Positions 16,894 to 27,624 of a DNA stretch of 48,233 nucleotides are shown here, piece after piece. Where the stretch lies: NCBI GenBank assembly GCA_004296955.1, contig SCVB01000050.1, positions 1-48,233 of the forward strand, read 5' to 3'. The notes below the pieces were generated by a model. It saw nothing but the letters and a program-made list of their open reading frames with translations. It was not told where the DNA came from and made no database searches. Origin of the DNA: Brevundimonas sp. (GTDB taxonomy: Bacteria > Pseudomonadota > Alphaproteobacteria > Caulobacterales > Caulobacteraceae). Made by a program: the position numbers and the translations under genes. The number at the start of each line of letters is the position of its first letter. Within the stretch, counting starts at the first letter, position 1.

Positions 16894-17667
16894 CTAGCCC
16901 GGGACCGAATCGGGGCCGATCACTTCGCAGCCGTACCGACCACAATAGCGGCGGCGCAGCTCCTCCATCGCCAACTCTTCCCCGGGCGTCAGCTCCGGAC
17001 AGGCCGCGGCCAGCGCTTCGGGTGAGCGATCATCGACCCGCTCGCCGGCCAGCACCCGCCGCAGCTCAGCTTCGCTATAGAGGCGCGCCATCTGCAGGGC
17101 TGCAATTCTCAGATCCGTCTCCCGGTCCATCGGGAGAAGTTCGTCAATCCATGGACCGACCACCGCGCGCCGGTCGAAATCCAGTCCGTCCATCATCGCC
17201 TCCATGCGGTCTCGCGGGGACCAGTCGGGCATCGACTCCACGATTTCGCGCGCGAGCGACAGCTGTACGCCTGTGGGTTCCGGCCCGTCCCAGCCGCGCT
17301 CCACGTCGGGGACCCTGAAGCGAATGTTGGTTTCAACGGAGGTCGGCGCCGGCCGGCCGTCCACCCGGCCGAGACCGACCTGGGCGCTGGCGACGATGAC
17401 CCGCGCCGCCGAGCCGAAGCCGAGCCCACGCGGCGACTCGTGAACGACATCGCAGAGATAGGGATGGCCGTCCGCTTCAACCCAGCATTTGACCCTCGCC
17501 AGGCCGGGAGTCTGTAGAAGGCCCGCAAACCCGGGATACAGTCTGGATGCCAGTTCCTCCTGCGCTGGCGCGAGCCAGTAGGGATCCGTTCGCTCCTGCG
17601 CGCTGACAGGCCCGGCGGCGGCAAGGGCTGGCAGCAGACAAGCCAGCAGGCACAGTTTTCGCGTCAT
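16894..17667 (-). CDS. Secreted protein with TonB C-terminal-like domain
   Basis: 257 residues starting MTRKLCLLACLLPALAAAGP, a signal peptide ending near VSAQ; the GGGGGAGCGG ribosome site supports ATG 17667. Residues ~30-125 resemble the TonB C-terminal fold: LYPGFAGLL, then KCWVEADGHPYLCDVVHESPRGLGFGSAARVIVASAQ. The rest (~130-257) is helical with YCGRYGCEV near the end and several cysteines. It lacks the N-terminal anchor and proline-rich spacer of a true TonB. It may therefore be a soluble periplasmic TonB-like protein, or lie in the outer-membrane space. Function unknown; convergent with the M28 gene. Confidence 0.6.
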   Translation of the reverse strand: MTRKLCLLACLLPALAAAGPVSAQERTDPYWLAPAQEELASRLYPGFAGLLQTPGLARVKCWVEADGHPYLCDVVHESPRGLGFGSAARVIVASAQVGLGRVDGRPAPTSVETNIRFRVPDVERGWDGPEPTGVQLSLAREIVESMPDWSPRDRMEAMMDGLDFDRRAVVGPWIDELLPMDRETDLRIAALQMARLYSEAELRRVLAGERVDDRSPEALAAACPELTPGEELAMEELRRRYCGRYGCEVIGPDSVPG

Positions 17668-17817
17668 CCGCTCCCCCTGAAAAATGCACCTCAGCATCAG
17701 GCCGGACGGAAGCGGAAGGCAAGGGCTCGCAGGAGCACGCCCGGATTATTCGTCCCCCGTCCGCGAACGGGTGAGCTGTGGGGTGACGGACTGGTTCAGC
17801 GCCGCTAGACCTCCGCC

Positions 17818-18954
17818 ATGACCGCCCTCCCCGACATCCACGGCCTCTGCCCGCCCCGTTTCGCCGCCGTGAAGGACGCCTTCGCGGCCAATTTCACCGA
17901 CGCGCCCGAGGGGCTGAACGAACAGGCGGCGCGGTTCAGCGTCTGCATCGGCGGCGAGACGGTCGTCGATCTGTGGGCGGGGTGGGCCGATGCGGCGCGG
18001 ACGCGGCCGTTCGATGATCAGACGCTGACGCCCGTGTTCTCGACCGGCAAGGCGGTGATGTCCCTGCTGATCGCGACCTGCGTCGAGCGGGGACTGCTGG
18101 ACTATGAGCGGCGCGTTTCCGACTACTGGCCGGCCTTCGGACAGGCGGGGAAGGAGTCCGTCACGGTCGGGCAGCTGATGAGCCATCAGGCGGGCCTGCC
18201 GGGGTTTTCGGAAAGCGTCGACCCGAGCATCTGGTTCGACCGCGAGGCGGCGCTGGCGCGGCTGTGCGCCCAGGCCCCGATGTGGCCGCCGGGAACGGCC
18301 TCCGGCTATCACCCGATCACCATCGGCCTGCTGGCCGGCGAGCTGTTCCGGATCGTCGACGGGCGCAGCATGGGGACGGCGCTGCGCGAGGACTTCCCCG
18401 GGCTGGACCTGTGGATCGGCCTGCCCGAGTCCGAGCACGACCGGGTGGCGCAGATGAAGAAGCCGACCGCGGCGCCCGACCTGGGCGTCATCGACGCGGT
18501 CAAGCGCGCCGCCTTCCTCGATACGGGCTCGGCCCCCGGCGGCCGCGGCTCGGCGGAATGGCGGACGATGGAGCTGCCCTCGGCCAATCTGCACGGCACG
18601 GCGAAGGACCTGGCGCGGATCATGGGGGTGGTCGCCAATGGCGGGATGCTGGAGGGCCGGACCGTGCTGTCGGCCGGGGTGTTGGCCCAGATGCTGCGCG
18701 AGCGGATCCATGGGCGGGACAAGGTCGTGCCCTTCGACGTCAGCTGGGCGGCGGGCCTGATGCGCAACGAAGGCCTGCACATCTTCGGGCCCAATCCGAC
18801 GGCGGCGGGTCACTGCGGCTGGGGCGGATCGTGCGCCTTCGCCGACCCGGACGCCCGGGCAGCCGGGGCCTATGTGATGACGCGCCAGTCGCCGCACCTG
18901 ATCGGCGACCCGCGGGCGCAACGGTTGATCGACGCCCTCTACGCCGGACTCTGA
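17818..18954 (+). CDS. Serine hydrolase of the beta-lactamase (class C/EstB-like) fold
   Basis: 378 residues. The catalytic Ser-x-x-Lys is seen as STGK (VFSTGKAVMSLLIA, ~76-79), and the second-motif Tyr lies in SGYHPITIGLLAGEL. A Gly-rich GHCGWGGS near the C-terminus stands in for the KTG box. This is the layout of EstB-type esterases and related beta-lactamase-fold hydrolases rather than of a true beta-lactamase. There is no signal peptide, so it is cytosolic and more likely an esterase or amidase. Its 3' end overlaps the convergent MFS gene by 16 bases. Confidence 0.88.
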   Translation: MTALPDIHGLCPPRFAAVKDAFAANFTDAPEGLNEQAARFSVCIGGETVVDLWAGWADAARTRPFDDQTLTPVFSTGKAVMSLLIATCVERGLLDYERRVSDYWPAFGQAGKESVTVGQLMSHQAGLPGFSESVDPSIWFDREAALARLCAQAPMWPPGTASGYHPITIGLLAGELFRIVDGRSMGTALREDFPGLDLWIGLPESEHDRVAQMKKPTAAPDLGVIDAVKRAAFLDTGSAPGGRGSAEWRTMELPSANLHGTAKDLARIMGVVANGGMLEGRTVLSAGVLAQMLRERIHGRDKVVPFDVSWAAGLMRNEGLHIFGPNPTAAGHCGWGGSCAFADPDARAAGAYVMTRQSPHLIGDPRAQRLIDALYAGL

Positions 18955-20459
18955 GCGCCGCGCTTCGGCGCGGTGAGGCCGCCGATAACGCCGGCGGCGA
19001 GGGCGGCGAGGGCGCAGACGAACATGACGCCGACATAGCCGCGATGGAAGGCGTCGCGATAGCCGGGGCCGGTCGCCTCGCCCGACATGAAGGCGCCGAG
19101 GGCCTCGCGGGCATCCGCGCTGCCGCCGATTCCGTTCGCGAACAGGCCTGAAAGAACCACGCCCAGAACGGCGACGGCGAGCAGGCCGGCCACCCGCGCC
19201 ACCGCGTTGTTGACGCCCGAGGCGACGCCGGTGTGACCGGGCGCGACCGCGCCCATGACGGCTGCGGTCAACGGGCCGACCGCCAGCGTCATGCCGATCG
19301 CCATCACCGTCATGCCGGCCAGCGGGCCGTCGACGTAGCCGGCCCGGTCCGGCATCAACCCGAGCATCGCCAGACCGAGGCCGGCGAGAACCGGGCCGAG
19401 ACTGAGCGACAGGCGGGCGCCGAAGCGGTCGGCCAGACGGCCGGCAAATCCCGAGAACAGTCCCATCACCACCGCGAAGGGCAGCATGGCCGCCCCCGCC
19501 GCCGTGGCCGACCAGCCGTTCACGCGGATCAGCTGGAACGGCAGGAAGAACATCGCGCCGCCGAGCGCGAAATAGAGCAGCAGCGTCAACAGGTTGATTC
19601 CGCTGAACACCGGCGACCTGAACAGACCCAGCGGCATCATCGGATGGCGCTCGCGGGCCTCGGCCCACAGGAAGGCGGCGAGGCCGACGACGCCGACGAT
19701 CAAGCCGCCGAGGATCGCCGGGTGGCTCCAGCCCAGATCCGGCGCGGCGGTCAGGGCCCAGGTCAGGGCCCCGAGACCGGTCATGGCCAGCAGGGCGCCG
19801 GGCCAGTCGAGGCCGCGGGCGTCCTCGTCGCGGCTTTCGGGCACGGCCCTGAGGGTGACGACCACGGTCAGGACGGCCAGCGGGACGTTGATCCAGAAGA
19901 TGAAGCGCCAGTCGGCATGGTCGGACAGCCAGCCGCCGACCAGCGGCCCGATCATGCCGAAGAGCGCCCCGGCCCCGGCCCAGGTCCCGAAGGCCTTGCC
20001 GCGTTCGTCGGGCGGGAAGGTCGCGCCGATGACGGCCAGGGCGCCGGGCGTGAGCAGGGCGGCGCCGATTCCCTGGGCCCCGCGTCCGACGATCAGCAGT
20101 TCGACGGTGGGGGCGAGGCCGCAGCCGATGGAGGCGAGGGCGAACAGCACGACGCCGATCAGGAAGACGCGCCGGCGGCCGAAGCGGTCTCCGGCCGCCC
20201 CGCCGATGAGGACGAGGGCCCCCAGGGTCAGCAGATAGGCGTTCGACACCCACTGCACCGCGGCGGGCCCGGCCCCGAGGTCGTTCTGGATGGCGGGCAG
20301 GGCGACGCCAAGGGCCGAGCCGTCGATGAAGGTCAGGCTGGAGCCCAGCACGGCGGCGGCGAGGATCCAGCGCTTGCGGGCGTTCGACAGCGCCCCCGCC
20401 GGCGGAGCGGCGGCGTGGACCTGTCCGGCGTCGCAGGGACCGCGATGGGCGTGGGTCAT
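18939..20459 (-). CDS. MFS drug exporter, DHA2 (EmrB/QacA) family, 14-TM
   Basis: 506 residues with about fourteen hydrophobic segments. Typical motifs are FIDGSALGVALPAIQNDL in TM1, motif A GGAAGDRFGRRRVF, and the motif C-like IGPLVGGWLSDHADWRFIFW. The 14-TM size and the W-R-F-I-F-W-I-N-V-P word place it in the DHA2 drug:proton antiporters. It probably extrudes amphipathic toxins across the inner membrane. No membrane-fusion partner gene is adjacent, so it acts alone or with an unlinked EmrA. A long word-repeat palindrome (20538-20646) lies upstream of its start, between it and rarD. Confidence 0.92.
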   Translation of the reverse strand: MTHAHRGPCDAGQVHAAAPPAGALSNARKRWILAAAVLGSSLTFIDGSALGVALPAIQNDLGAGPAAVQWVSNAYLLTLGALVLIGGAAGDRFGRRRVFLIGVVLFALASIGCGLAPTVELLIVGRGAQGIGAALLTPGALAVIGATFPPDERGKAFGTWAGAGALFGMIGPLVGGWLSDHADWRFIFWINVPLAVLTVVVTLRAVPESRDEDARGLDWPGALLAMTGLGALTWALTAAPDLGWSHPAILGGLIVGVVGLAAFLWAEARERHPMMPLGLFRSPVFSGINLLTLLLYFALGGAMFFLPFQLIRVNGWSATAAGAAMLPFAVVMGLFSGFAGRLADRFGARLSLSLGPVLAGLGLAMLGLMPDRAGYVDGPLAGMTVMAIGMTLAVGPLTAAVMGAVAPGHTGVASGVNNAVARVAGLLAVAVLGVVLSGLFANGIGGSADAREALGAFMSGEATGPGYRDAFHRGYVGVMFVCALAALAAGVIGGLTAPKRGAQSPA

Positions 20460-20537
20460 GGGGGAGGGAGGCTAGCGTGACCGCGCGCGCTTGTCCTTCT
20501 CCAACACTCCGCCTCCCGCGAAGCGGGACCTTGGGAA

Positions 20538-20646
20538 GGTTCATCACGAAGGACACGAAGAAGGCACGAAGAACACGATGGGGCCTGAGGGCGGGCTCGT
20601 TTCCTTCGTGTCCTTGGTGAGACCTTCGTGCTCTTCGTGATGAACC
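20538..20646. repeat. Long intergenic palindrome of CACGAAG words, family A copy 1
   Basis: Both ends read GGTTCATCACGAAG inwards. The arms are imperfect inverted repeats of about 45 bases built from the word CACGAAG repeated every 9 to 11 bases. A related element with the same GGTTCATCAC ends lies at 31301-31473. Suggests a small non-autonomous mobile repeat. Confidence 0.75.
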
Positions 20647-20709
20647 TGCCGCGACTTGAGGCCCGGCTGCGCCGGGGAGCGCGGCTTCCCACGGTCGAGC
20701 CGGAGCGGA

Positions 20710-21636
20710 TCAGGCCGGTTCCAGGGACCGCTTCAAGGCCTCGCGCGCGGCCCTGTGGCGGAAGAAGGCGGCGGTCGCGAAGACGCCGGCGCCGCCCCAG
20801 ATGAAGGCGAAACTGATCACGCGCAGGGGCGTCAGGGCCTCGCCGGCCCAGACGCCGACGGCGAACTGCAGCGTCGGGGCGAGGAACTGGATGAAGCCGA
20901 GGGTCGACAGCGGCAGGCGGCGCGCCGACCAGGCGAACAGGGCCAGGGGCAGGACGGTGGCCGGGCCGTTGGCGAGCGCCCAGAGCGTATTGACGGGACT
21001 GTCGAAGGCCGCGCCGGCGCCGGTGTGCTGCAGCCAGAGCACCCAGGCGAGGCCGAAGGGGACCAGCAACAGGCATTCGACCAGCAGGCCCGCCTGGGCG
21101 TCGATGGGCACGCGTTTGCGGATCACCCCATAGCTGGCGAAACTGATGGCGAGGACGATGGAGATCCACGGCGGACGGCCGAGGGCGGCGGTCTGGAAGG
21201 CCACGCCGATCGCGGCGAGGCCGATGGCGACCCAGCCCCATTTGTCGATCTTCTCGCGGAAGAGCCACAGCCCGACGACCATATTGAGCAGCGGGTTGAT
21301 ATAGTAGCCGAGGCTGGCCTCGAGCGTCGCGTGATGGGTCGTGGCCCAGACATAGAGGCCCCAGTTGACCGCGATCAGCAGGGTCGAGAGGGTCAGCCAG
21401 CCCAAGGTGGTCGGCGAGGCGAAGGCCCCGCGAACCTGACCGCCCTGTTTCGCCATCAGGACCAGCAGGCCGGCCACCGCCACGGCCCAGAGGGCGCGGT
21501 GGGCGAGGATCTCGAGCGCGTCGAAGCCGAGCGCGCCCTGGCCCATGAACAGCAGGGGCATGAAGCCCCACATGACATAGCAGCTGAAGGCGGAGACCAG
21601 GGCGGCGCGGGGCGTGGCGGACGGGGCGGGAGCCAT
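20710..21636 (-). CDS. rarD: EamA family transporter RarD
   Basis: 308 residues, about ten membrane helices, in the RarD branch of the EamA drug/metabolite transporters. Diagnostic stretches are YVMWGFMPLLF, LEILAHRALWA, NWGLYVWATTHHATLEASLGYYINPL, FREKIDKWGW, ISFASYGVIRK and LGFIQFLAPTLQF. The physiological substrate is unknown; Pseudomonas rarD was linked to chloramphenicol sensitivity. It starts 5 bases after the asd stop, on the same strand, so it is very likely co-transcribed with asd. The word-repeat palindrome at 20538 lies just downstream. Confidence 0.93.
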   Translation of the reverse strand: MAPAPSATPRAALVSAFSCYVMWGFMPLLFMGQGALGFDALEILAHRALWAVAVAGLLVLMAKQGGQVRGAFASPTTLGWLTLSTLLIAVNWGLYVWATTHHATLEASLGYYINPLLNMVVGLWLFREKIDKWGWVAIGLAAIGVAFQTAALGRPPWISIVLAISFASYGVIRKRVPIDAQAGLLVECLLLVPFGLAWVLWLQHTGAGAAFDSPVNTLWALANGPATVLPLALFAWSARRLPLSTLGFIQFLAPTLQFAVGVWAGEALTPLRVISFAFIWGGAGVFATAAFFRHRAAREALKRSLEPA

Positions 21637-21641
21637 GGCCG

Positions 21642-22688
21642 TCAGACGGTGATCGAGCGATACCCCGAGGCGGGCTTGATGATCCCCGTCTCGTCCAGCA
21701 GCTGGGCGATCTGGACGGCGTTGAGGGCGGCGCCCTTGCGCAGGTTGTCGGAGACGACCCAGAGCGACAGGCCGTTCTCGACGGTCGGGTCCTTGCGGAT
21801 GCGGCTGACATAGACGGCGTGTTCGCCGGCGGCGTCGACGGGGGTGATGTAGCCGTCGTGCTCCTGCTTATCGATGACCATCACGCCGGGGGCGTCGCGC
21901 AGCAGGGCGCGGGCCTCGTCGGGCGAGATGGGACGGTCGAACTCGAGGTTCACAGACTCGGAGTGGCCGACGAAGACCGGCACGCGCACGCAGGTGACGG
22001 TCAGTTTGATCGAGGGGTCCATGATCTTGTGGACCTCGTTCCACATCTTGGCTTCCTCGTCGGTGTAGCCGTCGTCGAGGAAGGAGCCGATGTAGGGGAT
22101 GACGTTGAAGGCGATCTGTTTGGGGAACAGCTTGGGCCGGGCGTCGCCGAGGCCGTAGATGGCCTTGGTCTGGTTCCACAGCTCGTCCATGCCCGCCTTG
22201 CCGGCGCCCGAGACCGATTGATAGGTCGAGACCACGGCGCGTTTGATCTTCGCCGCGTCATGCAGGGGCTTGAGGGCCACGACCAGTTGGGCGGTCGAGC
22301 AGTTGGGGTTGGCGATGATGTTCTTCTTCGTCGCCAGCTTGATGGCGTCCGGGTTCACCTCGGGCACGATCAGCGGCACGTCCGGGTCCATGCGGAAGGC
22401 GGACGAATTGTCGATGACGATGGGGCCGGCCTTGCCGATCTTCTCGGACCACAGGCGCGAGGCGTCGCCGCCGGCGCTCATCAGCACCAGGTCGACGGTC
22501 GAGAAATCGAACAGTTCGATGTCCTCGCATTTGATCGTCTTGTCGCCCCAGGACACCTCGACGCCCTTGGACTTGCGCGAGGCGACGGCGTGCATCTTGT
22601 CGACGGGGAATTCGAGTTCCTCGAGGATGTTCAGCATTTCCCGGCCGACATTGCCGGTGGCGCCCACGACGGCGACGCGATAGCCCAT
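21642..22688 (-). CDS. asd: Aspartate-semialdehyde dehydrogenase
   Basis: 348 residues. Asd reduces aspartyl phosphate to aspartate semialdehyde with NADPH, feeding lysine/diaminopimelate, threonine and methionine synthesis. It starts MGYRVAVVGATGNVGREML (GxxGxxG nucleotide loop). The catalytic cysteine is Cys130 in ANPNCSTAQL, and the downstream conserved YQSVSGAGKAGMDEL, an RVPVFVGHSESVN substrate segment and a terminal LLDE are all present. The ATG at 22688 is chosen because the family begins there; the frame is open further up. It heads a two-gene unit with rarD and diverges from zapE. Confidence 0.97.
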   Translation of the reverse strand: MGYRVAVVGATGNVGREMLNILEELEFPVDKMHAVASRKSKGVEVSWGDKTIKCEDIELFDFSTVDLVLMSAGGDASRLWSEKIGKAGPIVIDNSSAFRMDPDVPLIVPEVNPDAIKLATKKNIIANPNCSTAQLVVALKPLHDAAKIKRAVVSTYQSVSGAGKAGMDELWNQTKAIYGLGDARPKLFPKQIAFNVIPYIGSFLDDGYTDEEAKMWNEVHKIMDPSIKLTVTCVRVPVFVGHSESVNLEFDRPISPDEARALLRDAPGVMVIDKQEHDGYITPVDAAGEHAVYVSRIRKDPTVENGLSLWVVSDNLRKGAALNAVQIAQLLDETGIIKPASGYRSITV

Positions 22689-22834
22689 GTTTGTGTGTCC
22701 TTCGGACGCGCTACCGCTCGGCTCGCGGAGCCTCGCTGCTTGAGCGCTGATTGTGTTGGTTCGCCTATGTGGGCCTTCGCGGGCGCGAAGCAATCGCTTT
22801 TCAGCGGTCGCGGGCGCCGCTAAGCCCGAGAACG

Positions 22835-23950
22835 ATGCCCTCACGCATACGCACCGCTTATGACCGTCGTTTGGCCGACGGCCGGCTGACGCCCGATCCG
22901 TCGCAGATTCCGGTGGTCGAGGCCCTGGCCCGGCTGGAGAAGGATCTCCGAAGGAAGGCTCCCATGGGCGGGCTGCTGGGTCCCGCCCCTGCGGTGCGCG
23001 GGGTCTATCTGTGGGGGCCGCCTGGGCGCGGCAAATCCCTGCTGATGGACCTGTTCTGCGCCTGCGCGCCCGAACCGCGGAAGACCCGGGCCCATTTCCA
23101 CGCCTTCATGGCCCGGGTTCATGACCTGATCCGCCAGTGGCGCGAGGGGGACGCCAGGGCGCGCAAACGCGTGTTCGGCCAGTCGAAGGGCGACGACCCC
23201 ATCCGGCCGGTGGCCGAGCTGATCGCCTCCGAGGCGCGGCTGCTGTGTTTCGACGAGCTGCAGGTCACCGACATCGCCGACGCCATGATCCTGGGCCGGC
23301 TGTTCGAGGCGCTGTTCGAGGCGGGCGTGGTGCTGGCGGTGACCTCGAACCGGGCCCCGGACCAGCTGTATCTGAACGGCATCAACCGCCAGCTCTTCCT
23401 GCCCTTCATCGCCATGATCGAGGCGAAATGCGTGGTTCTGGGCGTCTCGGGCGCGCGCGACTGGCGGCTGGACCGGCTGATGGGGGACCGGGTCTGGTTC
23501 ACGCCCGCCGACGCCGATGCGCGGGCCGGGTTCGAAGCGCTGTGGGCGGATCTCAAGGGCGAACAGGACGAGTGCCCGGCCCATCTGAAGGTGCTGGGCC
23601 GCGACGTGGTCATTGAACGCACAGACGGCGGACTGGCGCGGGCGACCTTCGACGAACTGTGCGGCGCGGCCCTGGGGCCGCAGGACTATCTGGCCATAGC
23701 GGAGCGGTTCCACACCCTGTTCGTGGAGGATGTCCCGGTTCTGGGACCGGCCAATCACCATGAAGCGCGGCGGTTCGTGACCCTGATCGACGCCCTCTAT
23801 GAGGCGGGGACGCGGCTGGTGGCGCTGGCCGCCGCGCCGCCCGAGGCTCTGTACCGCGAGGGGGTCGGGGCCTTCGAATTCGAGCGCACCGCCTCGCGTC
23901 TGAACGAAATGGCGGGGGCGGACTGGCTGCGACGGGAGAGAACGGCGTAG
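22835..23950 (+). CDS. zapE: Cell division ATPase ZapE (AFG1 family)
   Basis: 371 residues. ZapE/AFG1 proteins are ATPases; in E. coli ZapE binds FtsZ at late constriction. Walker A is GPPGRGKS at 61-68 and Walker B is LLCFDELQVTDI. An arginine finger region is visible in VTSNRAPDQLYLNG, followed by the family stretches FLPFIAMIEAKC and DYRR-like ARDWRLDRL. The late FVEDVPVLGPANHHEARRF is also characteristic. ATG 22835 gives MPSRIRTAYDRRL, the usual N-terminus. It diverges from asd, and the YbjN-like gene follows 61 bases on. Confidence 0.94.
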   Translation: MPSRIRTAYDRRLADGRLTPDPSQIPVVEALARLEKDLRRKAPMGGLLGPAPAVRGVYLWGPPGRGKSLLMDLFCACAPEPRKTRAHFHAFMARVHDLIRQWREGDARARKRVFGQSKGDDPIRPVAELIASEARLLCFDELQVTDIADAMILGRLFEALFEAGVVLAVTSNRAPDQLYLNGINRQLFLPFIAMIEAKCVVLGVSGARDWRLDRLMGDRVWFTPADADARAGFEALWADLKGEQDECPAHLKVLGRDVVIERTDGGLARATFDELCGAALGPQDYLAIAERFHTLFVEDVPVLGPANHHEARRFVTLIDALYEAGTRLVALAAAPPEALYREGVGAFEFERTASRLNEMAGADWLRRERTA

Positions 23951-24011
23951 GCTGGCCGCCACAATTCCGCTTGGGCCCCTCGCCTAACCTCGGCTGTCCC
24001 GGAGATCCATC

Positions 24012-24530
24012 ATGCGCCTGCCCGTCCTGTTCGCCGCCCTCAGCCTCGCCGCCGCCCTGCCCGGGGCCGCCCTGGCCCAGACCCCGCCGCCGGCCGCCGG
24101 CCCGACCAGCGGCGTCTCGGTCGCCGAGACCCGGGCCTGGCTGACCGGCCTGGGCGGCTCGGTGGGTGAACCGGTCGTCGGCGACGGGGTGACCAGCCTG
24201 CATGTGGCGGACCAGCCCCTGCCGTGGAACCTGACCTTCTACGAATGCGGCCCGACCCTGTGCGACGATGTCCAGTACAGCGCCATCTTCTCGGGCCCGA
24301 TCACGGCGGACCAGATCAACGCCTGGAACCGCGAGCAGCGCTTCCTCAAGGCCTTCTTCGTGCCGGCGACCGCCGACGGCGAGGCCAGCGCGGTGGTGCA
24401 GTACGACGTCGTCCTGACCGGCGCCGGAACCGGCCAGCTGCAGGAGCCGACGGTGATCTGGCTGCAGATGCTGCGTTCGTTCGCGCAATCCCTGGTCGCG
24501 GCGGCGCCGGACGCGGCGCCCGCGCAGTAG
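24012..24530 (+). CDS. Secreted YbjN domain protein
   Basis: 172 residues with a signal peptide (MRLPVLFAALSLAAALPGAA, cleavage after ALAQ). The mature part shows the YbjN pattern: VAETRAWLTGLGG, then CxxxxC in ECGPTLCDDVQYSAIF, TADQINAWNREQRFLKAFF, a VVQYDVVLTGAGTG strand and a W-x-x-x-x-x-x-F end. Both cysteines are in the exported part and could form a disulfide. YbjN-family proteins are linked to motility and stress control or chaperoning, without a defined reaction. A bidirectional terminator follows. Confidence 0.8.
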   Translation: MRLPVLFAALSLAAALPGAALAQTPPPAAGPTSGVSVAETRAWLTGLGGSVGEPVVGDGVTSLHVADQPLPWNLTFYECGPTLCDDVQYSAIFSGPITADQINAWNREQRFLKAFFVPATADGEASAVVQYDVVLTGAGTGQLQEPTVIWLQMLRSFAQSLVAAAPDAAPAQ

Positions 24531-24553
24531 CTGCAGAAACCCGCAACAAAAAA

Positions 24554-24579
24554 GGCCCCGGATCGCTCCGGGGCCTTTT
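24554..24579. terminator. Bidirectional terminator between the YbjN gene and mdh
   Basis: A perfect 9-bp stem, GGCCCCGGA with TCCGGGGCC around TCGC, is preceded by a run of seven A and followed by TTTT. It can serve both convergent genes. Confidence 0.92.
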
Positions 24580-24634
24580 CCATTCGATGCACGGCGCCCA
24601 GGCGGCGAGCCGCCGCGCGGCGGGCGTCAGCGCC

Positions 24635-26518
<1,884 letters not shown>

Positions 26519-26560
26519 TCATGCGCCTCGGCGCGCCCAATAATCCGAAAGCCCTTATCA

Positions 26561-27598
26561 ATGGCGGACTCCGTCGAACCGGTTCACCTGATTGAACAGG
26601 CAGCGACTGGCGACCGCTTCCTGATTTACACCGACGACAAGGGCGTCAGGGTTGACCTGCGCTACGACGGCGACGCCCTGTGGATGACCCAGGCGCAGAT
26701 TGCTGATCTGTTCGGACGCGATGTGTCGGTGGTGTCCCGGCACATCGCGAACATTCTCGAAGAGGGAGAGCTCTGCGAGGAGACTTCTTTGCAGAAATTG
26801 CAAACAAGTCCGATGGGGCGGCCGGGCACCCTCTACAGCCTCGATATGGTGATCTCGGTCGGCTATCGGGTCAGCTCCGCACAGGCCACGGTCTTCCGGC
26901 GATGGGCGACGGGTGTACTCGTCCGTTTCGCGACCAGCGGGTTCGTGGTGGATTCTGAACGGCTCAAGGACGCGGGCCAGCCAGATCGGATTGCCGAACT
27001 TCGTGACATCATTCGCGACATCCGCAGTTCAGAGGCGAACGTCTATGCGGAGCTGCGGCGCATCTGCTCGATGTGCCAGGACTATGACCCCAAGTCCGAC
27101 ACGGCCCGCGCATTCTATCAGCAGACACAGGCCAAGCTGTTCTACGCCGTGGTCAGCCAGACGCCGTCCGAAACTCTGATAGACCGCGCCGACGCCTCGC
27201 ACGAAACCATGGGGCTTCAAACCTGGCCGAAGGCCGAGATCAGAAAAGCCGACGCCGTGACGGCGAAAAACTATCTCGCCCCGGGCGAGATCAGGGAGCT
27301 GAACAGGCTCACCTCGATGCTTCTCGACATCTTCGAGGACCAGCTCGAGATAGGCCGGCTCACAACAATGGACGAGGCGAGGCAGCGACTGGACGAAAGC
27401 TTGAAAAACGTCGGGCGTGTCGTGCTGGCGCATGGCGGTCAGGTCTCGGCCCAACGGGCGAAGACGGCTGCAGAAGCCGCATACGAAATCTTTGACGAGC
27501 GCCGGCGGCAGGCGCGACAGGCCGACGCCGCTGACGAACTGGCGGCCCTGAAGGCGGCCGCCAAGGCGCTGCCCAAGGGCGGATCGAAGAAAACTTGA
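26561..27598 (+). CDS. RhuM family protein (virulence/mobile-element associated)
   Basis: 345 residues of the RhuM family. An N-terminal KilA/BRO-like DNA-binding segment reads LWMTQAQIADLFGRDVSVVSRHI, then NILEEGEL, GRPGTLYSLDMVISVGYRVSS and FRRWATGVL. The C-terminal half has YDPKSDTARAFYQQTQAKLFYAVV and the RhuM-specific KNYLAPGEIRELNRL. The name comes from a Salmonella pathogenicity-island gene; the function is unknown, though members are often near toxin or restriction genes. Here no partner is present, so it is an orphan. The region has more AT-rich codons than its neighbours. The C-terminal tail is Ala/Lys rich. Confidence 0.9.
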   Translation: MADSVEPVHLIEQAATGDRFLIYTDDKGVRVDLRYDGDALWMTQAQIADLFGRDVSVVSRHIANILEEGELCEETSLQKLQTSPMGRPGTLYSLDMVISVGYRVSSAQATVFRRWATGVLVRFATSGFVVDSERLKDAGQPDRIAELRDIIRDIRSSEANVYAELRRICSMCQDYDPKSDTARAFYQQTQAKLFYAVVSQTPSETLIDRADASHETMGLQTWPKAEIRKADAVTAKNYLAPGEIRELNRLTSMLLDIFEDQLEIGRLTTMDEARQRLDESLKNVGRVVLAHGGQVSAQRAKTAAEAAYEIFDERRRQARQADAADELAALKAAAKALPKGGSKKT

Positions 27599-27624
27599 GT
27601 GCAGATCTAACGGAGGGCTTCGAG

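Noticed and set aside
17818-18954. A true class C beta-lactamase
   Set aside because: There is no signal peptide and no KTG box. The motif pattern fits EstB-like esterases better.
17746-20556. A 936-codon open frame covering the hydrolase and MFS genes
   Set aside because: Arg/Pro-rich noise; the true frames on both strands carry clear domain motifs.
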